Source: UBA1876 sp003446665
Lineage (GTDB): Bacteria > Synergistota > Synergistia > Synergistales > Thermovirgaceae
Length of the DNA stretch: 64,000 nucleotides
NCBI GenBank assembly: GCA_040616305.1
Contig: CP159918.1
Coordinates: 1,612,001 to 1,676,000, forward strand
Direction of reading: 5' to 3'
The first letter of the stretch is position 1; every line of letters starts with the position of its first letter. The translations under genes were made by a program, and so were the position numbers. This document shows, piece after piece, positions 34,448 through 43,049 of the stretch. Below the pieces are notes generated by a model, which worked only from the letters and a program-made list of their open reading frames with translations, made no database searches and was not told the origin of the DNA.

Positions 34448-35428
34448 TCACCTCTTTTTCATTTCTAAAACATCCCGCACGGCGCCGGTCATCGCTTGCG
34501 CCGTGAGTCCGTAGGATTCCATCAATTCCTCCGGGGAACCAGATTGCCCAAAAACATCCTGCACACCCACCATGCGGACAGGGACCGGAGCGTGTCGGCA
34601 TAGCACCTCGGCAACGGCACTTCCAAAACCTCCCATAACCTGGTGTTCCTCGGCGGTCACGACGGCGCCTGTTTCCTGAGCCGAATCCACAATGGTCCTG
34701 ATATCCATGGGCTTAACCGTCGGGCAATTCAGGACCCTTGCGGAAATTCCCTCGTCCTCGAGCATCCGCGCGGCTTTGAGAGATTCGTACACCATTACTC
34801 CGCAGGCTATTATTGTTACATCAGAACCATCCCGGAAAACTTGCGCCTTCCCTACCTCAAAAGGGGTATCAGGGGTAGTAATGACAGGAACTTTCTCACG
34901 GCCGAAACGGACCACGACGGGGCCGACGATTTCCGCCGCCGCCCTTACCGCTTTTACGGTTTCATGGTAGTCACAAGGTACTATGACGGTCATACCTGGA
35001 ATCGTCCGTGTGATGGCTATGTCTTCGAGTGCCTGGTGGGTCGCTCCGTCGGGGCCGACGGATATGCCGCCATGGCCAGAGCCGATCTTAACGTTGAGAC
35101 CTCCGTATGCCACGGTCGTCCTGAGCTGGTCCCAGGCCCGACCGGTGCAAAAAACCCCATAGGTACTGACAAAGGGGATCTTGCCAACCAGTGAAAGTCC
35201 TGCCGCAAGGTTCATCATGTCCTGTTCGGCAATGCCCGTTTGAATGAACCTTTCGGGAAAGGTGTCACGGAAACGGTCCACTCTGAGAGAGGAAGTGAGG
35301 TCCGCGCCGAGAACTACCACGTTTGGATTCGTCCCGCCCAGTTCTACCAACCCGTCACCATACCCGAAACGTGTCGGGATCTTCTCGACTTCCGTCCATA
35401 AATTTTTGTCAAGAGGCACGGCGGTCAT
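34448..35428 (-). CDS. transketolase, C-terminal subunit
   Basis: The 326 residues carry the pyrimidine-binding and C-terminal domains of transketolase: FPERFIQTGIAEQDMMNLAAGLSLVGKIPFVSTY holds the catalytic glutamate, then GGISVGPDGATHQALEDIAI and VPCDYHETVKA. Split transketolases carry out the same two-carbon transfer as the single-chain enzyme, feeding ribose and aromatic precursors. It overlaps the N-terminal subunit gene by four bases. Confidence 0.93.
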   Translation of the reverse strand: MTAVPLDKNLWTEVEKIPTRFGYGDGLVELGGTNPNVVVLGADLTSSLRVDRFRDTFPERFIQTGIAEQDMMNLAAGLSLVGKIPFVSTYGVFCTGRAWDQLRTTVAYGGLNVKIGSGHGGISVGPDGATHQALEDIAITRTIPGMTVIVPCDYHETVKAVRAAAEIVGPVVVRFGREKVPVITTPDTPFEVGKAQVFRDGSDVTIIACGVMVYESLKAARMLEDEGISARVLNCPTVKPMDIRTIVDSAQETGAVVTAEEHQVMGGFGSAVAEVLCRHAPVPVRMVGVQDVFGQSGSPEELMESYGLTAQAMTGAVRDVLEMKKR

Positions 35429-36258
35429 CTTGTTCCACCCCCGTCAAGCTCTTCCAGGATTTGCGCAGCCAAATCGGGGCCGGGTGCTTTCCCATGCCAA
35501 CCGGCTTCGTTTTCCATGGATTTCACTCCCTTGCCTTTTACAGTGTGCGCGATAATTACAGTAGGTTTGAAATGGCTGTGACGAAATCTGCCGAAGGCCC
35601 GAACCAGATCACATACATTGTGACCGTCTACCTCGATCACGTTCCACCCAAAAGCCCGCCACTTGTCGGCCAGTGGTTCAAGTGATTTCACATCGCAGGT
35701 CCAACCGTCTATCTGCAGGCCGTTTCTGTCCACTATTCCACAGAGATTGTCGAGCTTGTAATGGGCCGCCGTCATGGCCGCTTCCCAGATCTGCCCCTCA
35801 TCAAGTTCACCATCTCCCATCAGGCAGTAGACACGGTTGGACTTTCCATCCATCTTGAAACCCAGCGCCATGCCGGAAGCTATGGAAAGCCCCTGCCCGA
35901 GGCTTCCCGTAGAAGCTTCGAGGCCTGGAAGTTTTTTGCGGTCGGGATGACCTTGCAATCTGGAGCCGAAGGCCCTTAAAGTCTGAAGTTCTTCAACAGG
36001 GAAATATCCTGCCTCCGCAAGGGTCGCGTAAACAACGGGACAAGCATGGCCTTTCGAGAGGATGAAGCGATCGCGCTCCTCCCAAGCCGGGTTTCCCGGA
36101 TCATGGCGCATAACCTCGAAATACAGTGACACCAGGATTTCCACCGCTGAAAGGGATCCTCCAGGGTGGCCGGAACCTGCCGCCGCCAGCATGCTGATGA
36201 TGTGACGGCGGATCGTCAGGGCGATTGTTTCCAACCTCTGCCGCGCCTTCTCCTCCAT
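35425..36258 (-). CDS. transketolase, N-terminal subunit
   Basis: The 277 residues are the thiamine-diphosphate half of transketolase: AAGSGHPGGSLSAVEILVSLYFEVM, the LSKGHACPVVYATLAEAGYF segment, TGSLGQGLSIASGMA and the metal/cofactor motif GDGELDEGQIWEAAMTAAHYKLDNL ending ...IVDRNGLQIDG. Both halves are needed. The ATG at 36258 follows AAAAGGAGG. The 215-base gap upstream (36259-36473) shows no gene. Confidence 0.94.
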   Translation of the reverse strand: MEEKARQRLETIALTIRRHIISMLAAAGSGHPGGSLSAVEILVSLYFEVMRHDPGNPAWEERDRFILSKGHACPVVYATLAEAGYFPVEELQTLRAFGSRLQGHPDRKKLPGLEASTGSLGQGLSIASGMALGFKMDGKSNRVYCLMGDGELDEGQIWEAAMTAAHYKLDNLCGIVDRNGLQIDGWTCDVKSLEPLADKWRAFGWNVIEVDGHNVCDLVRAFGRFRHSHFKPTVIIAHTVKGKGVKSMENEAGWHGKAPGPDLAAQILEELDGGGTR

Positions 36259-36473
36259 AAAAAAACCTCCTTTTTACAGGTTTGGTCGTTTTATTGACCG
36301 AAAGAACGCCGTTTCACAAGGCATATCATGCTCGAAGCTTCCAGGACAGCATAAACTTACTTTCACAGACAAGACAAGGGAAATGTCTTTTCCCGTTAGC
36401 ATGCTGGCGCAAGTTTCCTGGTGGCATAATGGGTTGGATCCCGGTTGGGCATAAAAGAGAGAAAGAGTTGCCC

Positions 36474-37040
36474 TCACCGTTTTCGCAAGTCCTCCCTCCG
36501 CCTGGTCAGAATACGGTAAAAAGGGTGAACCTCGTTGTTTTTGAGGTTCAGGGCGGGCTTGAGAAGACTTGTTAATTCTTTTTCCAGCGTCCAGGGTTCT
36601 TCATGGCAAACCCAGGTGACGTAACCATTTTCACATATCCACTCCGTCAACCTTTCTTCGCTTTCGCCGAAATTGAGCTTGAATCCCGGAAGATGATTGA
36701 CCACTAGTCCCAGTTCCTCGACGAGGCAGGCTCCAAGGCTGTATCGAAGGGTGGATTGCCGGGCAGTTCCATTGATGTGAGTCCTTATTCGCTTAGGAAG
36801 TTTTCTCTTGCTGTACCAGACGCTTGGCACTACTCCCACGTAAAGCAGGGCTTTACCGTCAATAAGGTGTTCGTAGTGGCCGCTTCTTATACCGAGCTTG
36901 TGGGGTTCAAAAAACCAGGCATATATGCCTCGTCTGTCGGGAAGTTTTATCTTCCTCAAATAGATATCCCTGGCTCCTGTCATAATCTCCGGATTCAACA
37001 ATTGCGACAATATTGGATCTTTCCCCAGCTCACCGATCAT
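36474..37040 (-). CDS. GIY-YIG-like nuclease-fold protein
   Basis: The 188-residue protein carries a probable GIY-YIG core: RGIYAWFFEP, then ALLYVGVVPSVWYS, then an arginine-rich helix KRIRTHINGTARQSTLRYSLGACLVEEL, and a glutamate-containing EKELTSLLKPALNL end where the catalytic Glu and N sit. It has the layout of stand-alone GIY-YIG endonucleases; its substrate is unknown. The ATG at 37040 follows GGGAGGTG. It stands alone between the transketolase operon and a divergent binding-protein gene. Confidence 0.7.
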   Translation of the reverse strand: MIGELGKDPILSQLLNPEIMTGARDIYLRKIKLPDRRGIYAWFFEPHKLGIRSGHYEHLIDGKALLYVGVVPSVWYSKRKLPKRIRTHINGTARQSTLRYSLGACLVEELGLVVNHLPGFKLNFGESEERLTEWICENGYVTWVCHEEPWTLEKELTSLLKPALNLKNNEVHPFYRILTRRREDLRKR

Positions 37041-37231
37041 GGGACACCTCCCGTGATTCATTATCCTCCTGAGCCTGTGCCAAATATTTTAGCTTCTCAA
37101 AAATTCGCACTCTGTTTCCTGTTTATTTTACAGCGTTATTGCGAAATTACCCGCAAATCCTCTTTGCTGAATTCTCTTTGCCTTTTCTGTCCTATAATGA
37201 GCAGGAAATGAGATGGAGGGAGAGAATCGAA

Positions 37232-38170
37232 GTGAAAAAATTCCTGATTTCCTTGTTCTTTACTTTAGCGGTAGTTAGTATCACTGCAAATCAGGCTTCG
37301 GCCGAAAGGGACATAATTATCGCTACAGGTACTGTCGGTGGGTCTTATTACCCCATGGGAACGGTTATAGCAAAAATCTGGAGCGAAAACATCGAAGGTG
37401 CCAGAGCCAAAGCAATAAAGACGGCGGGAACAGTTGAAAACATACAGTTGATGAAAGAAAACAAGGCTGACGTGGCCTTTCTCGATGGGCTGTATTATTA
37501 TGCCTACATTGGAAAAGGAATATATGAGGGGAACCCCCACCAATTCATAAGGGCCATCGTGCCTTTGTACCCTGAGCCCATATTTCTTCTCTCCAATAAA
37601 GACAGTGGGATAAAGGGCCTTGCCGATTTCAGAAAACACAGGGTATCTATAGGCAAAGTTGGCAGCGGAACCGAAGTCACTGCACGAGAGCTCCTCGAAG
37701 TCGCGGGGCTGGACCCGACCCACGACATAATACCCTTCAACCTGGGCGTCGCTGAGACAGCAACGGCTTTCGCAGAAAACAAGATAGATGCGGCAATCGT
37801 GGCAGGTTCTGTCGACATGGTGGGAATCAAGGAAACGGCGGCAATCAACTCCGTCGAATTCCTTAGTGTTCCAAAGGATATAATGGAAACAATCATTGGT
37901 AAAACTCCCTATTGGGTTCCCTGCATAATTCCTGCCGGAACATACACGGGACAAGGCAAAGACATAGAAACATACGCCAGTTGGAACGTGCTCGCAGTTC
38001 ACGTGGATCTTCCAGCGGACACAGTGTTTGAAATGGTCAGGGTTCTCTACGAAAAAAAAGAAATGCTGGTCAACGTCCGCCCGGTAATGGAATCGATGAG
38101 ACCTGAAAACCTTAAATACATCCTTATACCCTTTCATCCAGGTGCCGAAAGATTTTACAATGGGTTCTAA
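37232..38170 (+). CDS. TAXI-family TRAP transporter solute-binding protein
   Basis: The 312-residue protein starts with a signal peptide (KKFLISLFFTLAVVSITANQASA) cut before ERDIIIATGTVGGSYYPMGTVIAKIW, the TAXI signature. Such receptors deliver glutamate-like or other carboxylates to a fused TRAP membrane protein. GSGTEVTARELLEVAG and the AFAENKIDAAIVAG segment are typical. The GTG at 37232 follows GGAGGGAG. No TRAP permease lies beside it, so its partner must be elsewhere. Confidence 0.88.
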   Translation: MKKFLISLFFTLAVVSITANQASAERDIIIATGTVGGSYYPMGTVIAKIWSENIEGARAKAIKTAGTVENIQLMKENKADVAFLDGLYYYAYIGKGIYEGNPHQFIRAIVPLYPEPIFLLSNKDSGIKGLADFRKHRVSIGKVGSGTEVTARELLEVAGLDPTHDIIPFNLGVAETATAFAENKIDAAIVAGSVDMVGIKETAAINSVEFLSVPKDIMETIIGKTPYWVPCIIPAGTYTGQGKDIETYASWNVLAVHVDLPADTVFEMVRVLYEKKEMLVNVRPVMESMRPENLKYILIPFHPGAERFYNGF

Positions 38171-38238
38171 CTTGCTTTAAAAAGCAGTTTAAATGAGTAA
38201 CGACAGACTTTATAATCTCAAAGGCCGGAAACTTTTGT

Positions 38239-38499
38239 TCATGCACCTCCTCTGAGAAAATGCATTCTGAATCGCCGCAGGAAATTTTCAAAAAGATCTT
38301 CCTCCGCTTCTATCCGGAGTTTCACCACCGGGAAATGCATGGGACCGAGCAATTCGGTACGTCCTTCCAGAAAAACCACCCGCCACCCCGGGCCCTCTAT
38401 CCTGTATTTATCGGATTTTTCCCCTCCATTTGCCAACAACCAGCCCTCGATCTCTTCACGCTTGAGTCCACGTTTTTCCATCGCCAACGACCGTCGCAT
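38239..38499 (-). CDS. small hypothetical protein after GntR
   Basis: An 86-residue acidic/basic protein, not recognised. It reads as an alpha/beta fold (EEIEGWLLANGGEKSDKYRIEGPGWRVVFLEGRTELLGPMHFPVVKLRIEAEEDLFENFLRRFRMHF). The ATG at 38499 has AAGGGGTG upstream and the frame overlaps the end of the GntR gene by 44 bases, so the two are likely translated together. Confidence 0.6.
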   Translation of the reverse strand: MRRSLAMEKRGLKREEIEGWLLANGGEKSDKYRIEGPGWRVVFLEGRTELLGPMHFPVVKLRIEAEEDLFENFLRRFRMHFLRGGA

Positions 38500-39163
38500 T
38501 TGCCATCACCCCTTCAGTGGTCTGGTTTTCACCCATTCCCAGGTCCTCGACACCCCGGAGAATATGGCGTCGCAGAAGTTCGCCTGCCCTTTTTTGGTCA
38601 CCGCATTTTATAAAAAACAGTATCTCGTGATGCTCTTTTTCGGGGGCAGGCGGTTTGTAATCTCCTCCTTTTTTCTCGAAAAGGATCCGATACACGTTAG
38701 AGGCGGAAAGGGCGTTTTCTATCTCGCGTTCAAGGAAATTGTTATCTGACGCTTCAGCGATAATTCTGTGAAATTCAAGGTCCCATTTCAGGTATTCAGC
38801 GAAAGATCGATTACGAGCCTCGCACTGTTTCAAAAGGGATTCTTCAAGCCGCGCCAACTGGACACGACCCAGGTTTCGAAAGGCCAGGGACAGAGCCGTG
38901 GTTTCCAGGATAACCCTCACGACGTAAACATCACGGACTTCCTTTGGCGAAGGCGACACAAGCCTGGCACCAAACCCGGGGCTTTGAACCACAATGCCTT
39001 CATTGACAAGTCGCTGCAGGGCCTGTCTCACAGGCATCCTGCTGGTGCCTGATTTTTCGGCCAGTGCCGTGGTGGGAAGCCTTTGCCCCGCTTTTAACCG
39101 GCCCGATATTATATCCTCCATTAGTTTTTCGTAGATGCTTTCCACGGGCGATTGAGTAGCCAT
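38456..39163 (-). CDS. GntR-family regulator, FadR/FCD type
   Basis: The 235-residue repressor has an N-terminal winged helix (YEKLMEDIISGRLKAGQRLPTTALAEKSGTSRMPVRQALQRLVNEGIV) and an all-helical FCD effector domain with metal/ligand histidines (DLEFHRIIAEASDN, EKEHHEIL, HILRGVEDL). Its divergent position from the aminotransferase operon, with a palindromic element between them, suggests it controls that operon and perhaps itself through an amino-acid or keto-acid ligand. Confidence 0.92.
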   Translation of the reverse strand: MATQSPVESIYEKLMEDIISGRLKAGQRLPTTALAEKSGTSRMPVRQALQRLVNEGIVVQSPGFGARLVSPSPKEVRDVYVVRVILETTALSLAFRNLGRVQLARLEESLLKQCEARNRSFAEYLKWDLEFHRIIAEASDNNFLEREIENALSASNVYRILFEKKGGDYKPPAPEKEHHEILFFIKCGDQKRAGELLRRHILRGVEDLGMGENQTTEGVMANATVVGDGKTWTQA

Positions 39164-39247
39164 TCCGTCCCGGCCTCCTGAAAGCGCAATTTTTTAAAGC
39201 TTTGGTACTTTGACAGTGAGACATTTCTTATGATACCGTACCGCTAT

Positions 39248-39271
39248 TATCGGATCCAGTGGATCCAATTT
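39248..39271. promoter_or_regulatory. candidate GntR operator
   Basis: Two GGATCC half-motifs (39252-39257 and 39261-39266) separated by AGT form a near-perfect palindrome within TTATCGGATCCAGTGGATCCAA. It lies 36 bases downstream of a TTGACA (39210-39215) and just before the aminotransferase start, in the gap between the divergent GntR gene and the operon, where a repressor would block elongation. Confidence 0.55.
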
Positions 39272-39292
39272 TTATTATTTGGAGGCAAGTTT

Positions 39293-40537
39293 ATGGACTC
39301 CTTTTCAGAACTTTTGGGAGCAAGGCATGCCCGGCTTTATGACTCTGCCATCCAGGACATGATAGAACTGGTCCATTCCTCGGGAGCGCTTTCTTTCACT
39401 GCAGGCGAACCATCGATCGATCTCATGCCCGAGCAGGATTTGCGCAAAGCCCTTTTCAAGGCGTTCGAAAACGCAAGGGAATTGATGGGGTATTATCACG
39501 ATTCATCAGGCCTTGTGGAGCTCAGGGACTGGATCGCTGAATGGACGAAAAATGAAGGGCTTCTTCCACGTCATCTCAACTGGGAAAACATACTCCTTAC
39601 GACCGGTTCCCAGGAAGGTCTGAGCCTCTTTACGGAAGCTGTAATCGACCAGGGTGATGTCGTCGCTGTTGAAAACCCTTCTTACCCCGAAGCATTCCTT
39701 GCCTTCGCAAAAGAAGGCGCTTCAATAGAAACAGTTCCCATCGACGACGAGGGCCCTTCGACCGAAGCCCTGGAGAACCTGGCTTCGAGGGGGCACGTCA
39801 AATTCTTTTACACCATACCCTGCTTCCAGAACCCCTCGGGGTCTGTAACATCCCTGGAACGAAGGAAAGAAATCCTCGAGTTGGCGAAACATTACAATTT
39901 TCTGGTCCTGGAAGACGACCCATACAGAAACCTGTGGTTCGAAGAGGCTCCTCCAACAAGCTACATTTCCTTGCACGAAAACGACGGGCGTGTCATATAC
40001 CTTGGGAGTTTCTCGAAGGTTGTGGCACCGGGGATCCGTTGTGGCTGGATAGCCGCCCCGGAATGGATATTCAAAACCCTTCACAGACTTCGCGTGGCTA
40101 CAACACTCAACTTGCCGGCCATTCTTCACCTGGGGCTCCTCGAATTCCTTCAATCTGGAGGTTTCACCGGCCACCTGGAGCGACTCAGAAAAGCCTATCG
40201 CGCAAGACGGGACGGACTGGTAGAGGCCTTGCATAAACATTTCAACAAATCGGAATTTCGCTTCGAAATCCCCAAGGGCGGCTTCTTCCTTTGGGGAGAG
40301 GCACCGGGCCTCAAAGACTCCGATTCTTTCGTGAAATTCGCCATACAAAATGAAGGCGTAGGCGTTATCGCCGGCAAAACCTTTTCGCCTTATCCAGCGA
40401 AGGCCAACGAAGGCACAATCAGACTGTCTTTCGCAAAGGTTTCCCCCGAAGAGGCCGATGAAGGCTGCGAGAGGCTCAAACGGGCCCTTTCAAAATATAT
40501 GAACCTCACTCAGGAAGGAGAGAAAACAAATGAGTAG
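39293..40537 (+). CDS. PLP aminotransferase of the 2-aminoadipate/LysN-MocR branch
   Basis: The 414-residue enzyme resembles LysN-type transaminases: LSFTAGEPSIDLMPEQDLRKAL, GYYHDSSGLVELRDWIAEW, LLTTGSQEGLSLFTEAVIDQGDVVAVENPSYPEAF, IPCFQNPSGSVTSLERRKEIL, LEDDPYRNLWFE and the PLP lysine in YLGSFSKVVAPGIRCGWIAAP. It would turn a branched, aromatic or adipate-type amino acid into its keto acid. The ATG at 39293 follows GGAGGCAAG. It opens an operon with a transporter, an Ldh2-type dehydrogenase and a LarA-like racemase. Confidence 0.9.
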   Translation: MDSFSELLGARHARLYDSAIQDMIELVHSSGALSFTAGEPSIDLMPEQDLRKALFKAFENARELMGYYHDSSGLVELRDWIAEWTKNEGLLPRHLNWENILLTTGSQEGLSLFTEAVIDQGDVVAVENPSYPEAFLAFAKEGASIETVPIDDEGPSTEALENLASRGHVKFFYTIPCFQNPSGSVTSLERRKEILELAKHYNFLVLEDDPYRNLWFEEAPPTSYISLHENDGRVIYLGSFSKVVAPGIRCGWIAAPEWIFKTLHRLRVATTLNLPAILHLGLLEFLQSGGFTGHLERLRKAYRARRDGLVEALHKHFNKSEFRFEIPKGGFFLWGEAPGLKDSDSFVKFAIQNEGVGVIAGKTFSPYPAKANEGTIRLSFAKVSPEEADEGCERLKRALSKYMNLTQEGEKTNE

Positions 40538-41894
40538 TGCTGGCACTGGCAAAAAAAGCTATACGAAAAAGGAGTTGAACAAATTCCTGATCCCCTCGCT
40601 CGTAGGGGCAGTGGCTTTTTTGCTTCCAATACCCCAGGAAAAAACTATCAACACGCCTCTGGGCATAGCAATAGACATCGGCAAGAGCATCCTTGGAGAT
40701 TATCTCCCGCTTCTTGCCATGATTTTCGTCTGCGCCGGAGCACTTTTCACGCTCTATGCGGTGATAGCCAAACCACGGTTTGTCACGGAACACGAATTCC
40801 TAAGGGAAATATTCATAGTAACGCCCTTTTGGGTGGGATCAAGACTTCTCGGAGCGATTTTTTATCCATTGATTTATTTCAAGGTAGGGCCCGAAATCAT
40901 CTGGAGCATGGACAACGGGGGAACGCCGGGAATTATCCTTGCCCCGGCGCTTCTGGTCGTATTCATCGTTTTGGCCTTTATCGTGCCCTTTTTGACCGAC
41001 TTCGGGCTCATGGAATACATAGGAACCATGGCGCGCCCTCTGTTCCGGCCGCTTTTTACGCTTCCGGGGAGAGCCGCCGTGGACTGCATGGCCTCGTGGG
41101 TGGGAAGCAGTTCGGTAGGCGTCGTTATAACAACGAAAATGCACAACGAGGGTTATTACAGCGACCGCGAGGGCGCCATAATATCCACGTGTTTTTCGGT
41201 GATCAGCATCGCCTACATATACTTGATGGCGGAGTTCGTCGGTCTTCCTCACATGTATTTCCAGATCCTCATTTCGGTCTACCTGGTTACTTTCGTACTG
41301 GCGCTGATAATGCCCCGGCTATGGCCATTGAGAGGTATCCCCGACACCTATTCAGGATCAGGCAGCCAGGAGCTAAGCGAAGATATTCCTGAAGGTTTCA
41401 CCCTCAGGGAATGGGCACTTCAGGCTGCAATCGAAAAGGCACGACATCAGGGTGTCCACACAGTTATCAGCACCTGCCTCAGGACTTTCACCTCTTTAAT
41501 CGTCAGCACCATGCCGCTGGTGGTTTCCTGGGGAACAATAGTGCTTATCATCGCCAACAGCACGCCTCTTTTCCATTGGATATCGGCTCCATTTGCCTGG
41601 ATGCTGGATTTGGTCAACATACCCGAGGCCGCCGATGTGGCGCCGGCTTTTGTCCTTAGTTACGCCGACCAGTTTTTGGCCGCGGTAATAGGCGCCGACA
41701 GAACCGCTACAGCGGCGAAGTTCATGTGCGCCGGCATATCCGCAACAGGACTGATCTATATGACGGAAGTAGGCGTTTTGATCCTAAACTCAAGGATCCC
41801 TCTCGGGTTTGGCAAACTCACCGGTATCTACGCTATCAGGGCGGTCTTTTCCGTCTTCCTGCTCGCTCCGCTTGCCCTGTTTTTTGCAGGTTAA
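40530..41894 (+). CDS. YjiH-family membrane protein with nucleoside-recognition (Gate) domains
   Basis: The 454-residue, roughly 10-segment membrane protein carries two Gate-type halves: LLVVFIVLAFIVPFLTDFGLMEYIGTMARPLFRPLFTLPGRAAVDCMASWVGSSSVGVVITTKMH, and a second one ending PAFVLSYADQFLAAVIGADRTATAAKFMCAGISATGLIYMTEVGVLIL. YjiH proteins are uncharacterised transporter-like proteins. Its start overlaps the aminotransferase end by eight bases, so it probably imports or exports that enzyme's amino or keto acid. Confidence 0.85.
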   Translation: MSSAGTGKKSYTKKELNKFLIPSLVGAVAFLLPIPQEKTINTPLGIAIDIGKSILGDYLPLLAMIFVCAGALFTLYAVIAKPRFVTEHEFLREIFIVTPFWVGSRLLGAIFYPLIYFKVGPEIIWSMDNGGTPGIILAPALLVVFIVLAFIVPFLTDFGLMEYIGTMARPLFRPLFTLPGRAAVDCMASWVGSSSVGVVITTKMHNEGYYSDREGAIISTCFSVISIAYIYLMAEFVGLPHMYFQILISVYLVTFVLALIMPRLWPLRGIPDTYSGSGSQELSEDIPEGFTLREWALQAAIEKARHQGVHTVISTCLRTFTSLIVSTMPLVVSWGTIVLIIANSTPLFHWISAPFAWMLDLVNIPEAADVAPAFVLSYADQFLAAVIGADRTATAAKFMCAGISATGLIYMTEVGVLILNSRIPLGFGKLTGIYAIRAVFSVFLLAPLALFFAG

Positions 41895-41904
41895 AAGAAG
41901 TCCA

Positions 41905-42996
41905 ATGATCCGTATCGAGTACGAAGATCTCCTTGCTTATGCCGGACAGGTTCTGGAACATATCGGATACCCTAGTGGCAAAGCCCGAATTACCTCCTGG
42001 GCTCTAGTTGAAGCCGATGCCAGAGGAGTTCCGTCTCATGGTCTACAGCGAGTAGTGGACTACGAAAAATACATCAAGGAAGGCCTCTTCAGACCAGAAG
42101 CGTCCACTGAAACTGTTTATGAGACGGGGTTATCCGCTGTTCTGGACGGCAACAGCGGCATCGGCATGGATATCGCTTCAAAGGCCATGCGTATATGCCT
42201 GGGAAAGGCTTCCGAAACGGGTGCGGGGTTTTGTTCCGTCAGAAATTCGAATCACTTCGGCATGGCTGGGCTCTGGGCGGAGATGGCTCCACCGGAAAAC
42301 TGTGTCGGTATCGCCATGACGAACACGGAACCTTTCGCCATTGTAACGCACGGGTGCGAGCGGCTTTTGGGGACCAACCCTGTTGCAGTAGCTTTTCCTG
42401 CGGGAAGGGACGGGTGCTTTCTCCTTGATATGGCAACAACTACGGTACCACACGGAAAAATCGAAACCTACGCAAGACGGAACCTTGAGATGCCCCCCGG
42501 TTGGGCCGTAGACGACAAGGGAGCGGATACCACGGACTCGGCGGCCATGAGCGAGCTTTTCAAGAGCTCCTTGCCCTTCGGGGGGCAACTGATGCTCGGT
42601 GGTCGCGGAGAAATCCTGGGAGGGCACAAGGGGTACGGGCTTGGACTGATGGTGGAACTCTTTTGTTCGGCCCTTTCGGGCGGAACCTGGAGTCGGCACG
42701 TGTTCTCGTCCGGTTCTGGCGGAGCGATTACCCACTTTTTTGCCGCCTTGAGGCTTGACCTGTTTGGCGAACCTTCAAAGATATCGGAGTTGGCCCAGTC
42801 GATACTCGACGAGATCAGGGCCTCCGAAAAGGCACAAGGCCAGGACAGGATCTTCGTCCACGGCGAGAAAGAACGTATGCGCAGGATGGAATCTCTTGAA
42901 AAAGGTGTTCCCCTGGACGAGAAAACCTGGGAAGAGATGGTACTTTATTCGCAAAGGTTCAGGCTCGACCTCCCCGTATCGACCGGGGGGAAATAG
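41905..42996 (+). CDS. Ldh2/MDH-family NAD(P)-dependent oxidoreductase
   Basis: The 363-residue protein belongs to the type-2 malate/lactate dehydrogenase family, which reduces 2-keto acids to hydroxy acids with NAD(P)H through a non-Rossmann fold. Family marks are EADARGVPSHGLQRV (catalytic His), VRNSNHFGMAGLWAEMA, MTNTEPFAIVTHGCERLLGTNPVAVAFPA and GGHKGYGLGLMVELF. The ATG at 41905 lies ten bases after the transporter stop. Neighbours suggest its substrate is the keto acid made by the aminotransferase upstream. Confidence 0.92.
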   Translation: MIRIEYEDLLAYAGQVLEHIGYPSGKARITSWALVEADARGVPSHGLQRVVDYEKYIKEGLFRPEASTETVYETGLSAVLDGNSGIGMDIASKAMRICLGKASETGAGFCSVRNSNHFGMAGLWAEMAPPENCVGIAMTNTEPFAIVTHGCERLLGTNPVAVAFPAGRDGCFLLDMATTTVPHGKIETYARRNLEMPPGWAVDDKGADTTDSAAMSELFKSSLPFGGQLMLGGRGEILGGHKGYGLGLMVELFCSALSGGTWSRHVFSSGSGGAITHFFAALRLDLFGEPSKISELAQSILDEIRASEKAQGQDRIFVHGEKERMRRMESLEKGVPLDEKTWEEMVLYSQRFRLDLPVSTGGK

Positions 42997-43049
42997 CACA
43001 ACAGTTGCCTCTGGTGGAAAAATCCAGTAACAGGTAAGGAGTGTCTCTT